NCBI GenBank assembly: GCA_965211775.1 | Contig: OZ242974.1 | Span: 248,001-312,000, forward strand | Direction: 5' to 3' | Length of the DNA: 64,000 nucleotides | From: Thiodiazotropha sp040506975 | GTDB taxonomy: Bacteria > Pseudomonadota > Gammaproteobacteria > Chromatiales > Chromatiaceae | Part shown: piece after piece, positions 16,776 to 24,492 of the stretch | How the letters are laid out: each line of letters opens with the position of its first letter | Numbering within the stretch: the stretch's first letter is position 1 | Translations under genes and position numbers: made by a program | The notes under the pieces: model-generated | What the model saw: only the letters and a program-made list of their open reading frames with translations | Database searches by the model: none | Told to the model about the DNA's origin: nothing

Positions 16776-18155
16776 CTACCCTTGCACGGCATATCCATCT
16801 AGGACTTCTTGATCCACCCGCTTCAAATCAACCTTGAGATAGGCGACCCGATCCTCCGGTATGATGACCGCCTCGGCGACACCATCCAGATTTTTCAGCT
16901 CCCCCTCCAACAGAAAGGCCTGATCCTCGTCCAGCAATCCCACCGGTATCAGGTAGTTACTCAGGTAGTCGGGCTCAGACATGCCCCAGGCCACCAGCAG
17001 CCAGATTGCGGCCATGGCCGCACAGAGCAGGAAAGTGCCGTCGATCCCGTAGCGGGTGTGAAACCAGCCACCCAGGGCGCCGCCCAAAAACGCGCCGATG
17101 AATTGTGAACTGGAATAGACTCCCATGGCGGTTCCCTTGCGCTCGCCGGGGGCAATCTTCGCCACCAGTGAGGGGAGTGTCGCTTCCAGCAGATTGAACG
17201 CGGTAAAGAAGATCAGCAGACCCAGGACCATCCCCGCAAGCGAATCGTGATAACCGAACATCAGCATCGACGCGCCGACCAGGGCCGCCACGCCACCAAT
17301 GAATACCGGACGCATGCGACGACGGCTCTCAGCCAGAATCACGAAGGGAATCATGGCCGCCATCGACACCAGCATCACCGGCATATAGACCCAGGTATGG
17401 GCGTTCTCCGCCACCAGGGTCCGCAGCGCCAGCGGGTAGGCGAGAAACATGGCGGTGAGCGACATGTGCAAGGTCATGATACCGAAATCGAGACGCAGCA
17501 GTTCAGGCTCCCGCAGGACCTTGCCGAACTGTCCCGGCACCGCTTCGGCATCCCGGTGGAAATGGCTCTCTGCCGGGGTTGGTACGACAAATACAACCAG
17601 GCCGATGCCACCCAGCGCCAGTACCGCCGTCAGCCAGAAGATTCCCGGCACGCCGATCCAACTGTTGAGAATCGGTCCCATTACCATCGAAACCGCAAAT
17701 GCAATCCCGATACTGATACCCAGAATCGCCATGATGCGCAGGCGGCGCTGCTCCCGGCTGAGGTCCGCCGCCAGCGCCATGATGACCGCCGCAATGGCAC
17801 CACTGCCCTGCAGGGCACGTCCCAGGATGATACCGTGGATCGTCTCCGCGCCGGCCGCCACCACACTGCCCACGGCAAATATCAGCAGTCCGGCGATCAA
17901 TACCGGTTTACGCCCGATCCGGTCCGACAGCATGCCGAAGGGGATCTGCAACAGGGCCTGGGTCAGGCCGTAGATACCGATGGCGAGCCCGACCAGCAGT
18001 GGCGTGACATCGGGCAGCTCCTCTGCGTAGATGGCGAATACCGGCAGGATCATGAACAGACCCAGCATGCGCAGGAAAAAGAGTCCGGAGAGGGAGTAGG
18101 CCGCCTGTCGTTCTACCGCATTCAATCCAGTATCGTTGCCACGCCCACTTCTCAT
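16776..18155 (-). CDS. MFS transporter with C-terminal cytoplasmic domain
   Basis: A major facilitator protein of about 459 residues with 12 predicted helices. GMLSDRIGRKPVLIAG (helix 2-3 loop) and ALQGSGAIAAVIMALAADL are typical of drug:H+ antiporters. After the last helix, about 75 residues form a soluble domain (FLLEGELKNLDGVAEAVIIPEDRVAYLKVDL) that resembles the metal-binding-like tail of YajR-type transporters. The substrate is unknown. The frame is open up to ATG 18212, but that start would overlap the divergent uvrA promoter, so I prefer ATG 18155. The gene is placed between uvrA and ssb. Confidence 0.85.
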   Translation of the reverse strand: MRSGRGNDTGLNAVERQAAYSLSGLFFLRMLGLFMILPVFAIYAEELPDVTPLLVGLAIGIYGLTQALLQIPFGMLSDRIGRKPVLIAGLLIFAVGSVVAAGAETIHGIILGRALQGSGAIAAVIMALAADLSREQRRLRIMAILGISIGIAFAVSMVMGPILNSWIGVPGIFWLTAVLALGGIGLVVFVVPTPAESHFHRDAEAVPGQFGKVLREPELLRLDFGIMTLHMSLTAMFLAYPLALRTLVAENAHTWVYMPVMLVSMAAMIPFVILAESRRRMRPVFIGGVAALVGASMLMFGYHDSLAGMVLGLLIFFTAFNLLEATLPSLVAKIAPGERKGTAMGVYSSSQFIGAFLGGALGGWFHTRYGIDGTFLLCAAMAAIWLLVAWGMSEPDYLSNYLIPVGLLDEDQAFLLEGELKNLDGVAEAVIIPEDRVAYLKVDLKRVDQEVLDGYAVQG

Positions 18156-18167
18156 CAAAACTTTGCT

Positions 18168-18197
18168 TTGCCTGTGAAATAAAAGTGGGCGTATAAT
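18168..18197 (+). promoter_or_regulatory. Sigma-70 type promoter of uvrA
   Basis: TTGCCT (18168-18173) and a perfect TATAAT (18192-18197) are spaced 18 bp apart, about 45 bp before the uvrA start. No clear LexA box (CTG-N10-CAG) is present in this gap, so SOS control of uvrA is not evident from the sequence. Confidence 0.65.
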
Positions 18198-18240
18198 ATC
18201 AGGTTCGCTCATTTCAATGCAGTACTACCTCAATAAGTTT

Positions 18241-21060
18241 ATGGACACCATCAGTATTCGCGGCGCCCGCACCCACAACCTGCAAAACGTCGATCTCGAA
18301 CTGCCGCGGGACAAGCTTATTGTCTTCACCGGACTCTCCGGTTCGGGTAAATCATCACTCGCCTTCGATACCATCTACGCCGAGGGTCAGCGCCGCTACG
18401 TGGAGTCGCTCTCCGCCTATGCGCGGCAGTTCCTGTCATTGATGGAGAAGCCCGACGTGGACCATATCGAGGGCCTCTCGCCGGCGATCTCCATCGAACA
18501 GAAGAGCACCTCCCACAATCCACGTTCCACCGTCGGCACCATCACGGAGATCTATGACTATCTGCGTCTGCTGTTCGCCCGTGTGGGGACACCCCGCTGC
18601 CCGGAGCACGACACCACCCTGGAGGCACAAAGCATCAGTCAGATGGTCGACCAGGTGCTGGCGCTGCCCGAGGGAGACCGCATGATGCTGCTGGCGCCGG
18701 TGGTACAGGAGCGAAAAGGCGAACACCACAAGCTATTGCAAGAGCTGCACGCCCAGGGCTATATCCGGGCACGCATCGACGGTGAAGTGTTCGAACTCGA
18801 CGATGCCCCCACCCTGGAGCTGCACAAGAAGCACACAATCGAGGTGGTGGTCGATCGATTCAAGATACGCGAGGATCTCGCCACCCGTCTGGCGGAGTCC
18901 TTTGAGACCGCGCTCAACCTGGCCGATGGGCTGGTACGGGTGGCCTGGATGGACGGCAGCCAACCGGAGCTGCTCTTCTCATCCCGTTTTGCCTGTCCCC
19001 ATTGCGGCTATAGCCTGACCGAGCTGGAACCCAGGCTGTTCTCCTTCAACAACCCGGTCGGTGCCTGCCCCACCTGCGACGGCCTCGGAGTGGAACAGTT
19101 TTTTGATCCGGCAAAGGTGGTTGCCCACCCGGAACTCTCTCTGGCCGGCGGCGCGGTGCGTAGCTGGGACCGGCGCAACGCCTACTATTTTCAGATGATC
19201 ACATCACTTGGACGTCATTGCGGTTTCGACCCTGAGACACCCTGGGAGACCCTGACGAAGAAGGTACAGAAGATCATTCTGCAGGGCAGCGGCCGCGAAG
19301 CGATTGAGTTCAGCTACTACAATGAACGGGGGCGTTCGGTGAAAAAGCGCCACCCCTTCGAAGGGATCATCCCCAACATGGAACGGCGCTACCGGGATAC
19401 CGAGTCCAACGCGGTACGCGAGGAGCTCTCCCGCTATATCTCCAGCCAATCCTGTCCCGATTGCGCCGGCACCCGACTGACCCAGGCGGCACGGCATGTC
19501 TTCATCGACAGGCACAACCTCCCCCAGGTCACCTGCATGCCCATCGGCCTGGCCAAGCAGACGCTTTCGACCCTGAAACTGGCAGGGAAGCGCGGCAAGA
19601 TAGCCCAGAAGATCCTCAAGGAGATCGATCGGCGGCTCCACTTTCTGGTCAATATGGGGCTTGATTACCTGACCCTCGACCGCAGCGCAGAAACCCTCTC
19701 CGGGGGCGAAGCCCAGCGCATCCGCCTGGCCAGTCAGATCGGCGCCGGCCTGGTCGGCGTCATGTATGTGCTTGACGAACCCTCCATCGGCCTGCATCAG
19801 CGCGACAATCAACGTCTCCTCGACACCCTGACCTACCTGCGGGATCTGGGCAATACGGTGATTGTGGTGGAGCATGACGAAGAGGCGATCCGCAGCGCCG
19901 ACCACGTGGTCGATATCGGCCCGGGAGCCGGCATCCATGGCGGTCGCATCATCGCTCAAGGCACCCCTGACGAGATTGCCAAAAGTAAATACTCACTGAC
20001 CGGGGAGTACCTGAGCGGCAAACGCATCATCGACACCCCGGCTTGCACCAATGCGATCGATCCGGCGCGCAATCTGGAGCTTCTCGGCGCCAACGGCAAT
20101 AATCTCAAGTCGGTGGATCTGGCGATTCCGGTGGGCAGTTTCTGCTGCATCACAGGCGTGTCGGGTTCCGGCAAATCAACCCTGATCAACGACACCCTCT
20201 ACCCGATCTGCGCCGCCGCCCTGAACAAGGCCAACACCTCCCCCGCACCCTACAGTGAAATTCGCGGGCTCGATCATTTCGACAAGGTGGTGGACATCGA
20301 CCAGAGCCCAATCGGCCGTACCCCCCGCTCCAATCCCGCCACCTACACCGGGCTTTTCACCCCGATCAGGGAACTCTTCGCCGGCACCCACGAAGCCCGC
20401 TCCAGGGGCTATACACCGGGGCGTTTCAGTTTCAATGTCAAGGGCGGGCGCTGCGAGGCCTGCAGCGGCGATGGGGTGACCAAGGTGGAGATGCACTTCC
20501 TGCCCGACATCTATGTGCAGTGCGATGTCTGCAAGGGCAAACGCTACAATCGCGAAACCCTGGAGATCCGTTACAAGGGTAAAAGCATAGACCAGGTGTT
20601 GGGGATGACGGTTGAGGAGGCTCTGGCCTTCTTCGATGCGGTGCCGGCAATCAAACGCAAACTGCAGACCCTGATGGACGTGGGACTCTCCTACATCTCC
20701 CTGGGACAGAACGCCACCACCCTCTCCGGGGGCGAGGCGCAGCGGGTCAAGCTATCCCGAGAGCTCTCCAAGCGGGACACGGGGAAGACCCTCTACATCC
20801 TCGACGAACCGACCACCGGACTCCACTTCCACGACGTCAACCATCTGCTGGAGGTGCTGCACCGGCTGCGTAACCACGGCAATACCGTTGTGGTGATAGA
20901 GCATAACCTGGATGTTGTGAAGACCGCTGACTGGATCATCGACCTGGGGCCCGAAGGGGGTGACCGGGGTGGCGAAATCGTGGCCCAGGGGACACCCCTG
21001 CAACTGGCAGAGAAAACTGACTCGCATACCGGATGTTATCTGAAAAAACTCAACAAATAG
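18241..21060 (+). CDS. uvrA: Excinuclease ABC subunit A
   Basis: UvrA is the damage-recognition ATPase of nucleotide excision repair. The 939-residue product has two ABC modules: GLSGSGKSSLAFDT near residue 31 with signature SGGEAQRIRLASQIG, and GVSGSGKSTLINDT near 640 with SGGEAQRVKLSRELS. CXXC zinc modules are at CPHCGYSL and at CEACSGDG ... CDVCKGKR. I chose ATG 18241 (MDTISIRGARTHNLQNV) because family members begin there; an upstream ATG at 18217 adds eight unlikely residues. Confidence 0.98.
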   Translation: MDTISIRGARTHNLQNVDLELPRDKLIVFTGLSGSGKSSLAFDTIYAEGQRRYVESLSAYARQFLSLMEKPDVDHIEGLSPAISIEQKSTSHNPRSTVGTITEIYDYLRLLFARVGTPRCPEHDTTLEAQSISQMVDQVLALPEGDRMMLLAPVVQERKGEHHKLLQELHAQGYIRARIDGEVFELDDAPTLELHKKHTIEVVVDRFKIREDLATRLAESFETALNLADGLVRVAWMDGSQPELLFSSRFACPHCGYSLTELEPRLFSFNNPVGACPTCDGLGVEQFFDPAKVVAHPELSLAGGAVRSWDRRNAYYFQMITSLGRHCGFDPETPWETLTKKVQKIILQGSGREAIEFSYYNERGRSVKKRHPFEGIIPNMERRYRDTESNAVREELSRYISSQSCPDCAGTRLTQAARHVFIDRHNLPQVTCMPIGLAKQTLSTLKLAGKRGKIAQKILKEIDRRLHFLVNMGLDYLTLDRSAETLSGGEAQRIRLASQIGAGLVGVMYVLDEPSIGLHQRDNQRLLDTLTYLRDLGNTVIVVEHDEEAIRSADHVVDIGPGAGIHGGRIIAQGTPDEIAKSKYSLTGEYLSGKRIIDTPACTNAIDPARNLELLGANGNNLKSVDLAIPVGSFCCITGVSGSGKSTLINDTLYPICAAALNKANTSPAPYSEIRGLDHFDKVVDIDQSPIGRTPRSNPATYTGLFTPIRELFAGTHEARSRGYTPGRFSFNVKGGRCEACSGDGVTKVEMHFLPDIYVQCDVCKGKRYNRETLEIRYKGKSIDQVLGMTVEEALAFFDAVPAIKRKLQTLMDVGLSYISLGQNATTLSGGEAQRVKLSRELSKRDTGKTLYILDEPTTGLHFHDVNHLLEVLHRLRNHGNTVVVIEHNLDVVKTADWIIDLGPEGGDRGGEIVAQGTPLQLAEKTDSHTGCYLKKLNK

Positions 21061-21080
21061 ACGGTTGAGACGCGTCAGTC

Positions 21081-21674
21081 TCAGTGCCACCCCTGCAGTG
21101 CACGGCGAATAGAGTCGCTGAACCGCTCGATCCGGACAGTATTCAAGTTCTCACTCTTGTAGAGGCAAAGATAGGTGAGCTTGCCCCTCTTGGCGCAGGC
21201 CCCGAGTAAAGCATGTTTGATTACCCGCTTCACCGGTTGCCGCAACAACAGCCGGTCCACCCACCAGGGCGAACCCAAAGTCGTAATCACAAGTACCCGC
21301 CTCAAGCGGTCCAGTCGCGGTTTGATCGGACCGAAATCACTGGCATGATCATATGCGAAGCCAGGCGCCCAGACCCGGTCAAACCAGCCCTTCAGTATGG
21401 CGGGAAAACCAAACCACCAGGTCGGAAACAACAGTACCAGTCCTTCCGCCTCGCACAAACGCTCAAGCTGTTCTGCAATATCCGAAGTGTGATAGCTGCC
21501 GCTATAGTAGCTGGCCCGTTCGTCCACTGTCAGCGCCGGATTGAAACCCTGGCCATAGAGGTCTTCCGTCGAAATCTGATGCCCCATATCCTTCAACTGA
21601 GCGATCACCTGGCGGGCAAACTGCCGGCAGAGACTCTCAGCCAACGGATGAGCCGTAACAACAAGGCACTTCAT
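21081..21674 (-). CDS. NAD(P)H-dependent quinone reductase-like flavoprotein
   Basis: A 197-residue flavodoxin-fold protein of the NQO1/KefF/MdaB group. The flavin-binding start is CLVVTAHPLAESLCRQFA and the second loop is LLFPTWWFGFPAILKGWFDRV; both motifs are diagnostic. Members reduce quinones or act as ancillary subunits of K+/H+ antiporters; no antiporter is adjacent. It is convergent with uvrA, 20 bp after it, and divergent from gor, an arrangement compatible with a role in redox stress. Confidence 0.85.
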   Translation of the reverse strand: MKCLVVTAHPLAESLCRQFARQVIAQLKDMGHQISTEDLYGQGFNPALTVDERASYYSGSYHTSDIAEQLERLCEAEGLVLLFPTWWFGFPAILKGWFDRVWAPGFAYDHASDFGPIKPRLDRLRRVLVITTLGSPWWVDRLLLRQPVKRVIKHALLGACAKRGKLTYLCLYKSENLNTVRIERFSDSIRRALQGWH

Positions 21675-21758
21675 GCGCTATTCCCGGTCCTACTATCTAC
21701 TGTGCGGATTTGATTATACGTGTCCCGATAGTGATTCCCATATTTTAACGGTTGAAAC

Positions 21759-23111
21759 ATGACAAAACAGTACGATTTGATCGCCATCGGCGCGGGCAGT
21801 GGCGGGCTCTCGGTGGCGGAACGCGCCGCCAAGTATGGCGCCAAGTGCGCGGTAGTCGAAGCCAAGCGGATCGGCGGCACCTGCGTCAACCTGGGATGCG
21901 TGCCGAAGAAGGTGATGTGGTATGGCGCCGGGATCGCCCATACCCTGCATGACGCCGCGGATTACGGTTTCGACATCGACGTCAAAGGCTTCTCCTGGGA
22001 GACCCTGAAGCGGCAGCGCGACGACTATGTGGAAGGGATCAACAGCTGGTACCACACCTATCTGAAAGACTCCGATATCGATGAAATCACCGGTTATGCC
22101 CGTTTCATCGACGCCCATACACTGGATGTGGAAGGTGAGCAGCTCAGCGCGGATCATATTGTCATCGCATCCGGCTCCTACCCGGTGGTCCCGTCTGTGC
22201 CGGGCGCCGAATACGGCATCACATCGGATGGCTTTTTTGCCTTGGAGGAGTTGCCGCAACGGGTTGCGGTTGTCGGCAGCGGTTATATCGCGGTTGAAAT
22301 CGCCGGTCTGCTCAACGCATTGGGCGCGGATGTCACGATGCTGCTGCGCGGCGAACAGCTGCTGCGGCCATTCGACGCCATGCTGCGTGAGTGCTTGATG
22401 GAGGAGATGATCAGTGCCGGTATCAACATCGTCACTTCATCCCGGATCGGTGAAGTCAGAAAAGTGGCGAATGGGAAGCTGGACCTGATCTGTGCCGATA
22501 CCGGGCAAAGCATAGGGCGTTCCGACCGGCTTTTATGGGCGATCGGCCGAGCCCCCGCGAGCAGCGGCCTGGATCTGGCCAATGCCTTCGTCAGCACTGA
22601 CAAACAGGGCTATATCCCCACCGACCCCTTCCAAAACACCAATATTCCCAATATCTATGCGGTGGGGGATGTCACCGGCCGGGCTCAGCTTACCCCGGTG
22701 GCCATCGCCGCCGCCAGACGACTGGCCGACCGGCTTTTCGGCGGCATGCCTGAACGCAAGCTCGACTATGAAGCGATCCCTACCGTGGTATTCTCCCACC
22801 CGCCCATTGCAACAGTCGGCCTGACCTAGTCGGAAGCAAGGGAGGTTCATGGCGATGCGGTCAAGATCTATCAATCCCGCTTCACCCCGATGTATCACGC
22901 CTTTACCCGACACCAGAGCAAAATGGCCATGAAGCTGGTTACCGTCGGAGCGCGGGAAAAGGTTATTGGTTGTCACGTCATCGGCACCGGCGCGGATGAG
23001 ATGCTGCAGGGCTTCGCGGTGGCAATCAGGATGGGTGCCACCAAGCAGGAGCTCGATGACACCATTGCCATTCATCCGACCGCCGCGGAAGAGTTGGTGA
23101 CCATGCGTTGA
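21759..23111 (+). pseudogene. gor: Glutathione-disulfide reductase gene with an in-frame amber codon
   Basis: The frame encodes a 450-residue class I FAD/NAD(P) disulfide reductase. It has the FAD motif GAGSGGLSVAERAA, the redox pair GGTCVNLGCVPKK, the NADPH motif VGSGYIAVEIAG, NIYAVGDVTG and the C-terminal HP-T-EE signature AIHPTAAEELVTMR. At 22827-22829 a TAG interrupts it, directly after IATVGLT, where relatives have Glu or Gln; the rest (SEAREVHGDAVK...) follows in the same frame to 23111. Translation would stop at 356 residues, without most of the dimer domain and the catalytic His-Glu. Either a point-mutation pseudogene or a base error. TAG is an ordinary stop for many genes here. Confidence 0.88.
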
Positions 23112-23144
23112 ATGGGATGAAGACCTGAAAAACGGACCCGCATC

Positions 23145-23786
23145 ATGGACGTGGCTGAAACATCTTTTCACCCCGGATTGGAATCCCGTGGACTCGCCTA
23201 TGCAATAGCCCTCTCCATCGGCCTTCATCTGCTACTATTCTGGCAATCGAATAACTGGTTCCAAATCAAGTGGGACAAACATTCCCCGACTTCCGTGAGG
23301 CAGCCTCTGCGTGTATCCATAACTCCGCCACGAAGCATCCAGGAGAGTACCCATCGACAAACCGGGCCGATTGAGCCGGCAGCGGACCGTGCCCCGGAAG
23401 AAAGACCGCCACAGAAAAAAGATCCGCTTGCTGAAATTCAGGCCGAACCGGTGTCTCATCCCACCTCGACTTCAATACCACCCATATCCGGTTCGATCAG
23501 GGAGCGCACTGTAACAACCGCTCAAATCAGGCGAAGCGCAGCAGCTACCGCCCATGATATGGCCAAGGACAATACGGGAGAACAGGCAAAAAAAGCCGAC
23601 GCGGTATCGGCAGCCCTTGAGCGGGTATTAAACAAGCCTCTTGAAACACCGGGTATCTACACACAAGCGGACGGTACCACCCGGGTAGTCACTGAACAGG
23701 GCTTTACCTATTGCATAAAGGCCCTCAATGACTGGCGTATTCTAGATCCTGGTGAAGACATGCGGGTATCGATGTATTGCAAGTGA
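23145..23786 (+). CDS. TonB-like single-pass periplasmic protein, function unknown
   Basis: A 213-residue protein with a short cytoplasmic N-terminus, one transmembrane helix (LAYAIALSIGLHLLLFW, residues ~19-35), a proline/glutamate-rich periplasmic stretch and a small C-terminal domain with two cysteines (TYCIKAL ... MYCK). The ALSIGLHLLLFW helix with a histidine and the Pro-rich linker are the layout of TonB and TolA proteins, but the canonical TonB C-terminal fold is not recognised. It starts at ATG 23145, 33 bp after gor, and may be cotranscribed with it. No exbB or exbD is nearby. Confidence 0.55.
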   Translation: MDVAETSFHPGLESRGLAYAIALSIGLHLLLFWQSNNWFQIKWDKHSPTSVRQPLRVSITPPRSIQESTHRQTGPIEPAADRAPEERPPQKKDPLAEIQAEPVSHPTSTSIPPISGSIRERTVTTAQIRRSAAATAHDMAKDNTGEQAKKADAVSAALERVLNKPLETPGIYTQADGTTRVVTEQGFTYCIKALNDWRILDPGEDMRVSMYCK

Positions 23787-23868
23787 GAACGAAAGATACA
23801 CTCAGAGTGCGGTATATCGCAGACGATACTGGGTCTTGTTGTTTATTACCAATTTCAAGTCAACTGCT

Positions 23869-23974
23869 GGCGCCTGGCGGTTGTCTTTCGGAGTAGCGGC
23901 ATGGATGCCGCGTAAGCCCCGTCAGCACAGGGAAGTGCTGTTGGGGCGTCGGAGAAAGACAACCGCCAGGCGCC
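23869..23974. repeat. Folded intergenic repeat, copy 1, within a perfect 20-bp inverted repeat
   Basis: The arms GGCGCCTGGCGGTTGTCTTT (23869-23888) and its exact complement (23955-23974) enclose two further hairpins: GCGGCAT/ATGCCGC, and GCCCC ... GGGGC containing AGCAC/GTGCT. The whole would fold as a three-way junction. The 80-nt core 23881-23960 aligns without gaps with 27448-27527 at 64 of 80 positions. It lies between the TonB-like gene and lspA, which are convergent, so it could act as a transcription barrier, a REP/MITE-like mobile unit or an RNA. Confidence 0.8.
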
Positions 23975-24001
23975 TGCTCGCTTTTGGAGTGTCAGGTCAA
24001 C

Positions 24002-24469
24002 TCACTCACGCCTTTTAGCCAATACCAAAGCGTCATAAAGCATGATGATCACCCCGATAGTAATCGCGGAATCGGCCACATTGAAGGCGGGAAAGTAGTG
24101 TTGCTGATAGTGAAAATGGAGAAAATCTATCACCTGACCGAACAGAATCCGGTCGATGACATTGCCGATCGCGCCGCCGATGATCAGGGAGAGGGCCACG
24201 GCGACCCACTGCTCATCCCGCTTCAGACGCCATAGCCATCCCACCAACACGATACAGACGACAATCGCCAGGACAATGAAGAACCAGCGCTGCCAGCCAC
24301 CCTGGTCGCTGAGAAAGCTGAACGCCGCCCCCTTGTTATAGAGCAGGGTCAGATCGAAAAAAGGCAGCACTCTGACCGATTCGTAGAGGGTCAGAGTGGA
24401 CTCGGCCAACTGCTTGGTCGATTGATCCAGTAGGATCACCAACAGTGATAGCCATAGCCAGCGTGTCAT
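24002..24469 (-). CDS. lspA: Lipoprotein signal peptidase (signal peptidase II)
   Basis: LspA is the inner-membrane aspartic protease that removes the signal peptide from prolipoproteins after diacylglyceryl transfer. The 155-residue product has four transmembrane segments and both catalytic aspartates: GNVIDRILFGQVIDFLHF (about residues 110-127) and FNVADSAITIGV (about 136-147). It follows ileS by about 20 bp in the conserved ribF-ileS-lspA order. The usual next genes fkpB and ispH are missing here. Confidence 0.97.
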   Translation of the reverse strand: MTRWLWLSLLVILLDQSTKQLAESTLTLYESVRVLPFFDLTLLYNKGAAFSFLSDQGGWQRWFFIVLAIVVCIVLVGWLWRLKRDEQWVAVALSLIIGGAIGNVIDRILFGQVIDFLHFHYQQHYFPAFNVADSAITIGVIIMLYDALVLAKRRE

Positions 24470-24492
24470 CCTATCACTCCTCTCAGGCCGAC

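Noticed and set aside
17247..18182. A 311-codon frame opposite the MFS gene
   Set aside because: Rich in His, Gln, Arg and Asp as expected for the complement of a hydrophobic membrane protein; not a real gene.
2417..22829. TAG recoded as an amino acid (for example pyrrolysine) because two genes have in-frame TAG
   Set aside because: Many genes here (HD protein, pentapeptide protein, nnrS, uvrA) end at TAG at the expected length, and one of the two interrupted genes is also broken by insertions. Simple mutation is more likely.
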